Origin: Chloroflexota bacterium
Lineage (GTDB): Bacteria; Chloroflexota; Limnocylindria; Limnocylindrales; CSP1-4
Reading direction: 5' to 3'
DNA: 35,612 nt
Assembly: GCA_021825385.1 (NCBI GenBank)
Contig: JAKAHU010000003.1
Coordinates: forward strand, 1 to 35,612
Under the pieces are notes generated by a model. The model worked only from the letters and a program-made list of their open reading frames with translations. It did not search any database and was not told the DNA's origin. This document shows, piece after piece, positions 28,762 through 35,612 of this stretch; the first letter of the stretch is position 1; the number at the start of each line of letters is the position of its first letter. A program made the position numbers and the translations under genes.

Positions 28762-31346
28762 GGGCCCTTCTCGAGAGCGCCCTCTGCATGGCGGCCACCG
28801 GCTGGGGGGTGATCCCGTTGCACACCCCGATCGACGGCACCTGTGATTGCCATCGGCCCGACTGCTCCTCGGCCGGCAAGCATCCCCGGACGAAGAACGG
28901 CCTCAGCGACGCGACCACGGACGCCGATCAGATCCGCAAGTGGTGGGGCATGTGGCCCACGGCGAACATCGGCGCGGTTGTCCCGGACGGCTTCGTCGTG
29001 GTCGACGTGGACGTGGCGGATCTCGCCACGGTCTTCCGGAGCGATGAGCTGCCGAGAACGGCGATGTCGAGGACAGGCCGGGGCCGGCACCTGATCTACC
29101 GCACGACCACGGCGATCCGGCCCAAGGTCGGCGTCAGGGAGCACGTCGACCTCCGGGGGCCCGGCTCCTACATCGTCGTCCCGCACTCACTCCACATCAG
29201 CAACGTGCGCTACGAGTGGATCGTCCCGATCGAGGCCGGGATCGCGGACACACCGGCGTGGGTCGCCGAGACAGCCCGATCACCTCGGACGGCTGGCGAC
29301 CACCCCGAGGATTCGGACGCCATCCCCGACGGTCAGCGGAACGCGACGCTGACCTCGCTGGCGGGCACGATGCGGCGCCGGGGCATGACCGCCGCCGAGA
29401 TCGAGGCCGCGCTGCTGGCGGTGAACGCCGGCCGCTGTCGACCGCCCCTGCCAGATGACGCGGTCCGGGGCATCGCCTCCAGTGTCGGGCGCTACCCGCC
29501 GGGCGACGGGCGGACCTCCCCGCCGCCAGCCGCCGACGATCACGACGACGGTGATCCTGCCGCGACCGATGACCGCGACGGCGCGCCCGAGGTGGAGTCT
29601 GGCGATCCGGGCCCCGCCGAGCCCGCGGCAGGCGGGAAGCGATCCCAGGCGACCATGATCCTGGACCTCGCGGCGGACGTCGAGTTCTTCCACACCGCGG
29701 ACGACGTCGCCTACGCTCGCATCGAGCGCGAAGGCCATCACGAGGTATGGCCGCTTGGATCGAAGGCCCTTCGAGCGTGGCTGTCCCGCCAATTCCACAT
29801 GGAATATGGGCGAGCCGCCGGCGGCCAGGCGCTGCGCGATGCTCTCGACGTCCTGATGGGCCGGGCGCTCTTCGAGGGGCTCGAGTGCCCGGTGTACGTC
29901 CGGGTCGCTGGTGATGGCCCCGACATCTACCTCGACCTGGGCGACCCGCTCTGGCAGGCGATCAGGATCACGGCCACCGGCTGGGACCTCGTCGCCGACC
30001 CGCCCGTGCGCTTCCGCCGCCCGAAAGGTCTGCTCCGCCTGCCCGTGCCCGTCCGGGGAGGCACCGTGGATCAGCTCCGTCGATTCGTGAACGTCCGGGA
30101 TGACGACCAGGACAACCAGTGGCGCCTGTTCCTCGGCTGTCTCGTCGCGGCGTTCCGGCCGAACGGTCCGTATCCGATCCTCGCCCTCAACGGCGAGCAC
30201 GGCTCGGCCAAGTCCACCACAGCGAAGATCCACCGTCGCCTGATCGACCCCAACAAAAGCGTCACCCGCGCCACGCCGCGTGATGAGCGAGATCTGGCGA
30301 TCGCGGCGACCAACGGCGCCGTCATCTCCCTCGACAATCTCTCGACCGTCTCGGACTGGCTGAGCGACACGCTCTGCCGGGTCTCGACCGGGCTGGGCTT
30401 CAGCACCCGCACCCTCTACGAGAACGACGAGGAGACGCTGTTCGACGCCTGCCGCCCGATCGTCATCAACGGCATCGGCGTCCTGGGCACGCGCAGCGAT
30501 CTGCTCGACCGCACGATCGAGCTCGAACTGCCCCGGATCCCGGACGATCGCCGCCAGGACGAGGCCCAGTTCTGGGCCGCGTTCGATCGCGAGCAGCCGT
30601 CGATCCTCGGCGCGCTCCTGGACGCGGTGTCGGGCGCCATCGGTCAGCTCGATGCGGTCAAGCTCGAGCGGGCGCCCAGGATGGCCGACTTCGCCCGCTG
30701 GGTCGTGGCAGCCGAACCGGCGCTGGGGTGGCCCCCCGGCTCGTTCCTGAAGGCGTACACGGGCAACCGAGACGCGATCCACGAGATCGCCCTCGACGCG
30801 GCGGTGATCGTCGCGCCGATGCGCACGATGCTGGAATCGGGCGAGTTCGTGGGGACCGCGACGGAACTCCTCGACCGCCTCGCGGGCATCGTGGGCGAGC
30901 CGGCCACGCGGCGCAAAGGCTGGCCCGGGAACGCGACGTCGCTCTCGCGGGAGCTCGCCCGCATCGCGCCCAACCTCCGCTCGGTCGGGATCGAGGTTGA
31001 GAAGCGTCGCGAGTCGCACGGGCGCCGCCTGATCGCCATCCGCGAGGTCCCGGAAACGTCGTCACCCGCGTCACCGCCGTCACCGGCCTCGGGCGCAGGT
31101 GACGCAACAGCGCCGGAAGGTGACGGGACGGGTCTGTGGGGTGAGGCGAGCGTCACCGAGGATCGTGCTCGCGGTGACGACGGTGACGCTGGTGACGCTC
31201 CTCTGCCTACTCCGGCGCCTGACGACCTGGACGTCGTCCATGCCGCGATGCGGATCTTCGGCGACGACATGACCGACGAGTCGGCAGCACGCCTCAGGAC
31301 CGTGGTCGATGGCACGGATGGCTACGAGTGGGGCGGGCTCGCGTGA
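28758..31346 (+). CDS. Prim-pol / helicase replication protein
   Basis: This 862-residue protein is the probable replication initiator of the element. Residues 1-170 are a bifunctional DNA primase/polymerase (prim-pol) domain: GWGVIPLHTP, a CDCHRPDCSSAGKHPRTKNG zinc-type segment (about 29-48), acidic VVVDVDV (about 80-86) and SRTGRGRHLIYR (about 104-115). About 190-250 resemble a primase C-terminal domain (GQRNATLTSLAGTMRRRGMT). About 430-700 form an ATPase with Walker A GEHGSAKST (about 479-487) and ISLDNLS. The C-terminal 90 residues are low-complexity and acidic, encoded by DNA rich in GTCACC/GGTGAC motifs. It starts at ATG 28758. Confidence 0.82.
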   Translation: MRALLESALCMAATGWGVIPLHTPIDGTCDCHRPDCSSAGKHPRTKNGLSDATTDADQIRKWWGMWPTANIGAVVPDGFVVVDVDVADLATVFRSDELPRTAMSRTGRGRHLIYRTTTAIRPKVGVREHVDLRGPGSYIVVPHSLHISNVRYEWIVPIEAGIADTPAWVAETARSPRTAGDHPEDSDAIPDGQRNATLTSLAGTMRRRGMTAAEIEAALLAVNAGRCRPPLPDDAVRGIASSVGRYPPGDGRTSPPPAADDHDDGDPAATDDRDGAPEVESGDPGPAEPAAGGKRSQATMILDLAADVEFFHTADDVAYARIEREGHHEVWPLGSKALRAWLSRQFHMEYGRAAGGQALRDALDVLMGRALFEGLECPVYVRVAGDGPDIYLDLGDPLWQAIRITATGWDLVADPPVRFRRPKGLLRLPVPVRGGTVDQLRRFVNVRDDDQDNQWRLFLGCLVAAFRPNGPYPILALNGEHGSAKSTTAKIHRRLIDPNKSVTRATPRDERDLAIAATNGAVISLDNLSTVSDWLSDTLCRVSTGLGFSTRTLYENDEETLFDACRPIVINGIGVLGTRSDLLDRTIELELPRIPDDRRQDEAQFWAAFDREQPSILGALLDAVSGAIGQLDAVKLERAPRMADFARWVVAAEPALGWPPGSFLKAYTGNRDAIHEIALDAAVIVAPMRTMLESGEFVGTATELLDRLAGIVGEPATRRKGWPGNATSLSRELARIAPNLRSVGIEVEKRRESHGRRLIAIREVPETSSPASPPSPASGAGDATAPEGDGTGLWGEASVTEDRARGDDGDAGDAPLPTPAPDDLDVVHAAMRIFGDDMTDESAARLRTVVDGTDGYEWGGLA
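31061..31196. repeat. Iteron-like GTCACC/GGTGAC array (candidate origin)
   Basis: Nine exact copies of a 6-mer occur in 136 bp inside the replication gene: GTCACC at 31061, 31070, 31079 and 31152, and its reverse complement GGTGAC at 31098, 31119, 31173, 31182 and 31191. A tenth near copy (GGTGAG) is at 31140. Three direct copies at 9-bp steps face three inverted copies at 9-bp steps, and several inner copies are 21 bp apart. Lambda and satellite phages also have origins inside or near their initiator genes. Confidence 0.5.
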
Positions 31347-31522
31347 CCGCCCAGGCGCTGCCACCCGTGGGGCACGATCCGCTCATCGTCGCCCTCGCCC
31401 GCTACGTCGAGGCGCTCCATCGGCGCTATCCCGACGGCCCCGACCAGCTACGCCGGGAGGGACTTGACGCCAGAGCAAAGGTGTCCGAGATGGTCACGAT
31501 CCAGAAGGTCACGGCAGCGTGA
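31343..31522 (+). CDS. Small hypothetical protein before the recombinase
   Basis: The GTG at 31343 overlaps the replication gene stop as GTGA and gives a 59-residue protein, better than the track start at 31328. It contains DPLIVALARYVEALHRRYPDGPDQLRREG, a helical segment, and ends with EMVTIQKVTAA. Its stop overlaps the recombinase start (GTGA), so all three genes are probably translationally coupled. No family is recognised. It might be a recombination directionality factor or only a linker gene; nothing in the sequence decides. Confidence 0.6.
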   Translation: MTAQALPPVGHDPLIVALARYVEALHRRYPDGPDQLRREGLDARAKVSEMVTIQKVTAA

Positions 31523-33021
31523 AGCGCCTTCCCCGCTCGCTCGACGAGATCGGCGGTCTACGGGCGGCCCGCTGGATTCGGGAGTCGACGGCCGGCCAGT
31601 ACGACCGGTACGGCCCGGCGAGCCAGCGCGAGCAGCAGGACCGGTTCATCGAACGCCACGGCCTCGTCGACACCGGGCTCGTCTACCAGGTCGCGCACAG
31701 CGGTCGGACCGTCTGGCGCTCGGCGACGATGGCCACGATGGTCGACGATCTCCGGGCCGGCCGTTTCGACCTCCTCCTGACCGGCTATTCGGACCGCTGG
31801 CAGCGCAACCTGCGCCGGACCCTCGAGCTCCTTGAGGACGAGCTGCACCCGAATGGGGTCGCCCTCGTCATGTGCGACCGGAAGATCCTGAGCTCCGACC
31901 CCTCCGACTGGGACGAGCTGATCTCGGAGGCCGCCGGCGCGGAGAAGTACAGCCGTCGGCTCTCGGAGCGCATCACCGAGGGCTACGCCGCCAAGTTCGA
32001 CCAGGAGCACGACCCGGGTGGCCATGCCGCCCTCGGCTTCCGGCGCCTGCCGGAGCCGCCGCACACCCTCGAGATCGACCCCGACCGCATGCCCGTCGTT
32101 GTGGGCCTGTTCGAGCAGTACGCGCTGGGCAACGTGAGCGCGGTGCAGCTCGAGGCAGAGACCGGGCTCGCCGCGACACGCATCCGGATGATCCTCATGA
32201 ACCCGCTCTACAACGGCTGGATCCGGCGGCACCGCGGCACGAACGAGACGCGCCGACCGGCACCATGGCGGGCAGCACCCCCCGTCTCCGACGAGCTCTG
32301 GGCGCGGGTGGAGGAGGTCCGACGTGCCAAGACCCGCGGCGGAGGACCGAAGAACTGGGATCGTGTCGACCTGCTGGGCGGCCTCCTTGAATGCGTGTGC
32401 GGTCGCCAACTGCGGAACGACGGAACGTTCGCCGATGGCCGCCACCGCAAGCACCACGCCAACCCGTGCGAGGCCTGGGGCCGTAAGGCCCGCCTCGGCG
32501 ACGCGACCTGGGAGACGCCTGTGCTGGCCCAGGTCGCCGGCATCGCGCTCGACGACGTCACTCTCGCATCGGTCGTCGCGGCGCTCGGGTCGAACCAGCA
32601 GCCGGTCGCGATCGACCGGGCGCGGATCGAGCGGCAGATCCGCGAGCTGGCGCTGGAGCACGCTGGCGGCCTGCTCGGCGACGACACCTACCTGACGCGC
32701 CTCAAGGCACTCCGCGAGCAGCGGGACGCCATCGTGGAGCGAACGGCGGCGGGCCTACCCGGCCATCGCGCAGTCGAGTGGCTGCGCGCCCTCGGCGAGT
32801 CCTTGCAGACCGCAGACGTACCGAAGGAGAAGGCAGATCTGATGCACGCCATCTACGAGCGGATCACGGTCGCGGGCCCCGAGATCGTGGGTGTCCGGCT
32901 GACCGGGGCGGCCTACGCGCACGGATTGGCGCTGGCGCTGCCCGAAAAGGTTGAAATGGCGCGCCCGACAGGATTCGAACCTGCGACCTTCGGCTCCGGA
33001 GGCCGACGCTCTATCCGCTGA
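31519..33021 (+). CDS. Large serine recombinase (integrase)
   Basis: This 500-residue protein should integrate and excise the element. The resolvase domain has the catalytic serine at residue 23 in ARWIRESTAGQYDRYG, with SQREQQDRFIERHG and a RFDLLLTGYSDRWQRN segment. The recombinase domain (about 175-260: EHDPGGHAALGFRRLP, ATRIRMILMNPLYNGW) is followed by a zinc ribbon (ECVCGRQLRND, then HHANPCEAWG) and a coiled-coil region. Residues 480-500 (MARPTGFEPATFGSGG...) are encoded entirely by the complement of a tRNA gene, so the C-terminus depends on integration. The GTG start overlaps the previous stop. Confidence 0.9.
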   Translation: MKRLPRSLDEIGGLRAARWIRESTAGQYDRYGPASQREQQDRFIERHGLVDTGLVYQVAHSGRTVWRSATMATMVDDLRAGRFDLLLTGYSDRWQRNLRRTLELLEDELHPNGVALVMCDRKILSSDPSDWDELISEAAGAEKYSRRLSERITEGYAAKFDQEHDPGGHAALGFRRLPEPPHTLEIDPDRMPVVVGLFEQYALGNVSAVQLEAETGLAATRIRMILMNPLYNGWIRRHRGTNETRRPAPWRAAPPVSDELWARVEEVRRAKTRGGGPKNWDRVDLLGGLLECVCGRQLRNDGTFADGRHRKHHANPCEAWGRKARLGDATWETPVLAQVAGIALDDVTLASVVAALGSNQQPVAIDRARIERQIRELALEHAGGLLGDDTYLTRLKALREQRDAIVERTAAGLPGHRAVEWLRALGESLQTADVPKEKADLMHAIYERITVAGPEIVGVRLTGAAYAHGLALALPEKVEMARPTGFEPATFGSGGRRSIR

Positions 33022-33032
33022 GCTACAGGCGC
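32957..33032 (-). tRNA. tRNA-Arg (CCG), element attachment target
   Basis: The 76-base sequence on the minus strand folds as a complete tRNA with an encoded CCA: acceptor GCGCCTG/CGGGCGC, D-arm GCTC/GAGC, anticodon stem TCGGC/GCCGA with loop CTCCGGA (anticodon CCG), and T-arm GCAGG-TTCGAAT-CCTGT. It lies antisense within the 3' end of the recombinase gene. The element is on its 3' side, so insertion restored the gene. A -10-like TATCAT occurs 10 bases upstream (33043-33048 on the minus strand). Confidence 0.97.
32957..33032. other. Probable right attachment junction
   Basis: The recombinase coding sequence ends at the tRNA and host genes begin to its right. The other half of the attachment site, expected as a direct repeat of part of this tRNA, would be at the left end of the element outside this window. 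The exact crossover bases cannot be read here. Confidence 0.55.
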
Positions 33033-33443
33033 GCGAGCCACGATGATAGCGGTCGAGCGTCAAGGGAGCTTCGGCTTCCGGCCTGGCGCTCCGCCTGGCC
33101 CCGTCCGCGAAGCTCGCGATCACGCCCCGGAAACGTCGAAGCGGCTCCCGAGGGAGCCGCTTCGCTGCTGTCCCGGTGAAGCGGGCCCGTTGCCGGACCT
33201 CTTCTGCCACGTTCCAGGGGCATCTATCACGCCGGCTGCACCGGCTACCCTGACCCAACCTACCCATGACCCTGCAACTGGGGCAGCGGTCGCTCGCGCG
33301 ACTGGCAGGAGTGTAGCCGACGCCCCTCTCCGACTCAAGGGTTTCCGTGGGTTTGCTGGTTAATATTCCGCAACCTTCGGGGCGGGTCGTCCGCAACCTC
33401 CAGGTCGCCCGCGGGCTCGGGGCGGGGCCGGGCTCGCCGCGGC
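33033..33443. other. Intergenic region without a gene
   Basis: This 411-base stretch holds no convincing gene. It contains an 8-bp inverted repeat (GAGCTTCG at 33066, CGAAGCTC at 33108), a 13-bp hairpin at 33137-33164 and a short AT-rich patch near 33360. The plus-strand ORF at 33043-33363 is poorly supported. Upstream signals of the tRNA lie at its left end, and the end of the cyclophilin operon lies at its right. Confidence 0.5.
33137..33164 (-). terminator. Terminator-like 13-bp hairpin
   Basis: CGAAGCGGCTCCC and GGGAGCCGCTTCG form a perfect 13-bp stem separated by two bases. It lies about 280 bases after the minus-strand cyclophilin gene and before the tRNA. There is no long T-run on either side (only a short TTT on the minus strand), so termination is possible but not certain. 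Confidence 0.45.
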
Positions 33444-33947
33444 TCACTCCTGGTGGACCCTCACCGACGTCATCGTGACCGGCTGGCTCGGGAAGTCGCG
33501 GGCGTCGCGCGGCGCAGTCGCGATCGTGTCGACGACCTCGAGGCCCGAGAGGACCTTCCCGAAGACCGTGTAGCTCTTCGGCAGCTTCCCGCGGAGGTCA
33601 GCGTGGCAGATGAAGAACTGCGAGCCGTTCGTGTTCGGGCCGGCGTTCGCCATGGCGAGGGCGCCACGCTCGTAGTCGCCGGCGAACGGCTCGTCCGCGA
33701 AGCGGTAGCCGGGCCCGCCCGTGCCGACGCGGCCCCGGTTGCGGATCTCGCCCTTCTCGTCGACGCGCCCGAACTCGCCGTCGCCGCCCTGGATCACGAA
33801 GCCGGGGATGACCCGGTGGAAGATGACGCCGTCGTAGAAGCCCTCCTTGGCGAGCTTCGCGAAGTTCGCCGCCGCCTTCGGGGCGTCGGCATCGGCGAGC
33901 TCGACGACGATGTCGCCCGCCGTGGTCGCGATCGTGGCCTTCGTCAT
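33444..33947 (-). CDS. Peptidyl-prolyl cis-trans isomerase (cyclophilin)
   Basis: This 167-residue cytoplasmic protein catalyses proline cis-trans isomerisation during folding. It is a minimal cyclophilin domain: FYDGVIFHRVIPGFVIQGGDG (catalytic Arg in FHR), a GNGGPGY-like GTGGPGYRFADE segment, ALAMANAGPNTNGSQFFI and YTVFGKVLSGLEVVDTI. No signal peptide is present and the start ATG follows a GGAGG site. It is the last gene of a host operon with a second, lipoprotein cyclophilin. Confidence 0.95.
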   Translation of the reverse strand: MTKATIATTAGDIVVELADADAPKAAANFAKLAKEGFYDGVIFHRVIPGFVIQGGDGEFGRVDEKGEIRNRGRVGTGGPGYRFADEPFAGDYERGALAMANAGPNTNGSQFFICHADLRGKLPKSYTVFGKVLSGLEVVDTIATAPRDARDFPSQPVTMTSVRVHQE

Positions 33948-33996
33948 GGATGCCTCCTTCGGTGGCCGCCGGGCACGCCGCGCCCGCGGCGCTCGG

Positions 33997-34731
33997 TCAG
34001 GGACGGCTGACCGTCGCCTTCGTGACGGCGACGGGCTCGAGCGCCTGGTTCGCCGGCGTGCCGGAGTTCGGCATCGCCGCGATCGCGTCGACGACGTCCA
34101 TCCCCGAGGAGACGGTACCGAGGATCGCGTACGTGTTGGCCGACTCGAGCGCCGGTCGGGCCTGGTCGTCGAGCACGATGAAGAACTGGCTGCCCTCGGA
34201 GTTCGGCGCCGGGGTCCGGGCCATCGCGACCGTCCCGCGGCCGTACGGCGTCGTCACCGGGTCGTCCGTGATCGTGTACCCGGGCCCGCCGGTCCCCACG
34301 AGGCTGGCGTCGACGTTCGGCTTCCGGCCGTACTCGCCGTCGCCGCCCTGGATGACGAAGCCCGGGACGAGCCGGTGGAAGACGACGCCGTCGTAGAACC
34401 CGCACGCGGCGAGTGCCACGAAGTTCCCGGTCGCGTTCGGGGCGAGGGAGCCCTTCACGTCGATGACGATCGTCCCCTTCTCCGTCTCGAGCGTCACCTT
34501 CGCGGTCGCGTCGGCTGCGAGCGGCGGCGGGGCGCTCGTCGGGCAGCCGGCGGGGATCCCGCCGGCCGGGCTGGCCGGCGCCGAGGCGGGGGCGCTCGCA
34601 GGGGGCGAGGCGGGCGTCCCGGACGGCGAGCCGGCCGGCTGGATCGGCGAGGCGCTCGAGCCGCACGCGGCGGCGAGGAGCGCGGTGGCCGCGGCGAGCG
34701 CGGCGAGGCGGCGGGCGGGTGCGAGGGTCAT
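33997..34731 (-). CDS. Lipoprotein cyclophilin (peptidyl-prolyl isomerase)
   Basis: The track extends this frame to 35511, but that part is shadow coding of the HisA-like gene. The ATG at 34731 overlaps the HisA-like stop (ATGA) and gives 244 residues. The N-terminus has a signal (RRLAALAAATALLAAAC) ending in a lipobox cysteine, then a Pro/Ala/Ser-rich linker, then a cyclophilin domain (FYDGVVFHRLVPGFVIQGGDG, AMARTPAPNSEGSQFFIV). It should therefore be tethered outside the cytoplasmic membrane and help fold exported proteins. Confidence 0.88.
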   Translation of the reverse strand: MTLAPARRLAALAAATALLAAACGSSASPIQPAGSPSGTPASPPASAPASAPASPAGGIPAGCPTSAPPPLAADATAKVTLETEKGTIVIDVKGSLAPNATGNFVALAACGFYDGVVFHRLVPGFVIQGGDGEYGRKPNVDASLVGTGGPGYTITDDPVTTPYGRGTVAMARTPAPNSEGSQFFIVLDDQARPALESANTYAILGTVSSGMDVVDAIAAMPNSGTPANQALEPVAVTKATVSRP

Positions 34732-35426
34732 GCGGCGGCCTCCAGGGCGGCGGGGTACGCGATGCGGCCGGTGAGGAGCGCCTCCCCGAGGACGACGCCG
34801 GCCGCGCCGGCATCGCGGAGGCGCCGGATCCCGGCAAGGTCGACGACGCCGCCGGCGACGAGGACCTCGAGATCGAGGTCCCGGGCCAGGCGGCCGACGA
34901 GCGCGGCGTCCACCGCGCCGCCGTGGGAGAGGACGAGACGGCGGACGCCGAGCCCGGCGAGGTCGGAGGCGACGTCGTCGACGGCGGGGCGCCTCCCGTC
35001 GCGCCACGGGAACGCGGCGAGGCGCTCCGGTCGCGGGTCGAGCCCGACCGCCAGCCAGTCGCCGGCGACGGCGAGGCAGGCGCGGAGCGTCGGCGGGTCG
35101 TCGGCCATCGCCATCGGGACGACGACGCGGGTCGCACCCGCGGCGAAGGCGAGGCGGACCTGGTCCGGGCCGTCGACCCCGCCGGCGAGCTGGAGCGGCA
35201 CCGCGACGCGCGCCGCGATCCGCCCGACGACGTCGAGGCTCGCCGGGCGGCCCTGCCGGGCGCCGTCGTGGTCGACGAGGTGGACGACTCGGGCGCCCTG
35301 CTCGACGAAGCGCACGGCGATCAACTCGGGACGGTCCGTGGGGGCGCCGACCCCCGCGGCCGCCCCCGGCCAGAAGACGATCCGGGAGCGGCCCGCGGAC
35401 AGGTCGAGCGACGGGATGACGAGCAC
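34728..35426 (-). CDS. HisA-like TIM-barrel protein
   Basis: This 232-residue protein starts with GTG, 14 bases after the preceding gene. It resembles HisA, which isomerises ProFAR in histidine synthesis: N-terminal VIPSLDL with the catalytic-type Asp at residue 8, ARVVHLVDHDGARQGRP, LQLAGGVDGPDQVRLAFAAGATRVVV, a second acidic strand AVGLDP, and VLVAGGVVDLAGIRRLRDAGAAGVVLGEAL. The first loop (about residues 10-30) is unlike normal HisA, so it may be a paralogue with a different substrate. No other his genes are visible. Confidence 0.75.
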   Translation of the reverse strand: MLVIPSLDLSAGRSRIVFWPGAAAGVGAPTDRPELIAVRFVEQGARVVHLVDHDGARQGRPASLDVVGRIAARVAVPLQLAGGVDGPDQVRLAFAAGATRVVVPMAMADDPPTLRACLAVAGDWLAVGLDPRPERLAAFPWRDGRRPAVDDVASDLAGLGVRRLVLSHGGAVDAALVGRLARDLDLEVLVAGGVVDLAGIRRLRDAGAAGVVLGEALLTGRIAYPAALEAAA

Positions 35427-35440
35427 GCGGCGGGCCGGCC

Positions 35441-35612
35441 TCAGGGCCGCGGCGCGCCGGCGGCGGCAGCGGCTGCCCAGGCGCCTGTCGCCTCCGCCGC
35501 CTCGGCGCCACGCGCGGGGCGGGTGCCGGCGGTCTCCGCGAGCGCCTCCCGCGCGGCCGCGATCGTCGCCTCCACGTCCGCCCGCTCGATCCCGTAGTGG
35601 GTCACGGCCCGG
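35441..35612 (-). CDS. Probable L-threonine aldolase, C-terminal fragment
   Basis: The frame is open to the window edge and ends at the TGA at 35441-35443; 57 codons are visible and the start is outside. The first residues, RAVTHYGIERADVEATIAAARE, match the C-terminal end of low-specificity threonine aldolases (R-x-V-T-H-x-x-I/D), PLP enzymes that split threonine to glycine and acetaldehyde. The tail is Ala/Gly-rich. The active-site lysine would be outside the window. It is probably in the same operon as the next three genes. Confidence 0.6.
   Translation of the reverse strand, partial: RAVTHYGIERADVEATIAAAREALAETAGTRPARGAEAAEATGAWAAAAAAGAPRP

Noticed and set aside
29280-31019. 579-residue minus-strand ORF
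   Set aside because: Antisense to the prim-pol protein; no domain of its own.
31057-31200. CRISPR array reading of the GTCACC/GGTGAC repeats
   Set aside because: The units are only 6 bases, occur in both orientations and sit inside a coding sequence; not a CRISPR pattern.
33058-33063. TTGACG as -35 of the tRNA promoter
   Set aside because: Only 9 bases separate it from the -10-like TATCAT, too short for a normal promoter.
33043-33363. 106-residue plus-strand ORF next to the tRNA
   Set aside because: Low-complexity, crosses a long hairpin and lacks a ribosome site; more likely noncoding.

Overview
The window is the right-hand part of a large integrated element (a prophage) and a short piece of its host chromosome. 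The DNA is very GC-rich, starts are often GTG, and consecutive genes overlap by 1-4 bases. This fits a high-GC bacterium such as Chloroflexota or Actinomycetota; the sequence alone does not let me choose. The left end of the element lies outside the window.

Region 1 (1-16,891, plus strand) is a nearly complete siphovirus head and tail module in canonical order: end of a DNA methyltransferase, small and large terminase, portal, scaffold-like protein, major capsid protein, head-tail connectors, tail terminator-like protein, tail tube, two tail chaperone frames joined by a probable -1 frameshift, tape measure, distal tail protein, three probable virion or adhesin proteins and a tail hub with a lectin-like C-terminus. 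A 129-residue protein of unknown function ends the module. No endolysin or holin is visible.

Region 2 (16,926-26,882, minus strand) is a four-gene operon read toward the tail genes: a 75-residue protein, an SNF2-type helicase with a C-terminal DUF3883 domain, a DUF1156-type DNA methyltransferase with a zinc-ribbon insert, and a HEPN(Swt1)-DUF499 ATPase. DUF1156/DUF499/helicase sets are known as anti-phage gene sets, with a helicase architecture reminiscent of DISARM DrmD. Here the set lies inside a prophage, where a lysis or cargo region might be expected. A 170-bp control region with direct repeats separates it from the rightward genes.

Region 3 (27,056-33,021, plus strand) holds a DUF5343 protein, a hypothetical protein, a small ribbon-helix-helix-like protein, a prim-pol/helicase replication protein, a 59-residue protein and a large serine recombinase. 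The 3' part of the replication gene contains a dense array of GTCACC/GGTGAC motifs that looks like an iteron-type origin. The recombinase reading frame runs antisense through the whole of a tRNA-Arg(CCG) gene, which marks the element-host junction. The element therefore appears to encode its own packaging, virion, replication, integration and defence functions.

Region 4 (33,033-35,612) is host DNA: a 411-bp intergenic stretch, then on the minus strand a cytoplasmic cyclophilin, a lipoprotein cyclophilin, a HisA-like TIM barrel and the end of a probable threonine aldolase.
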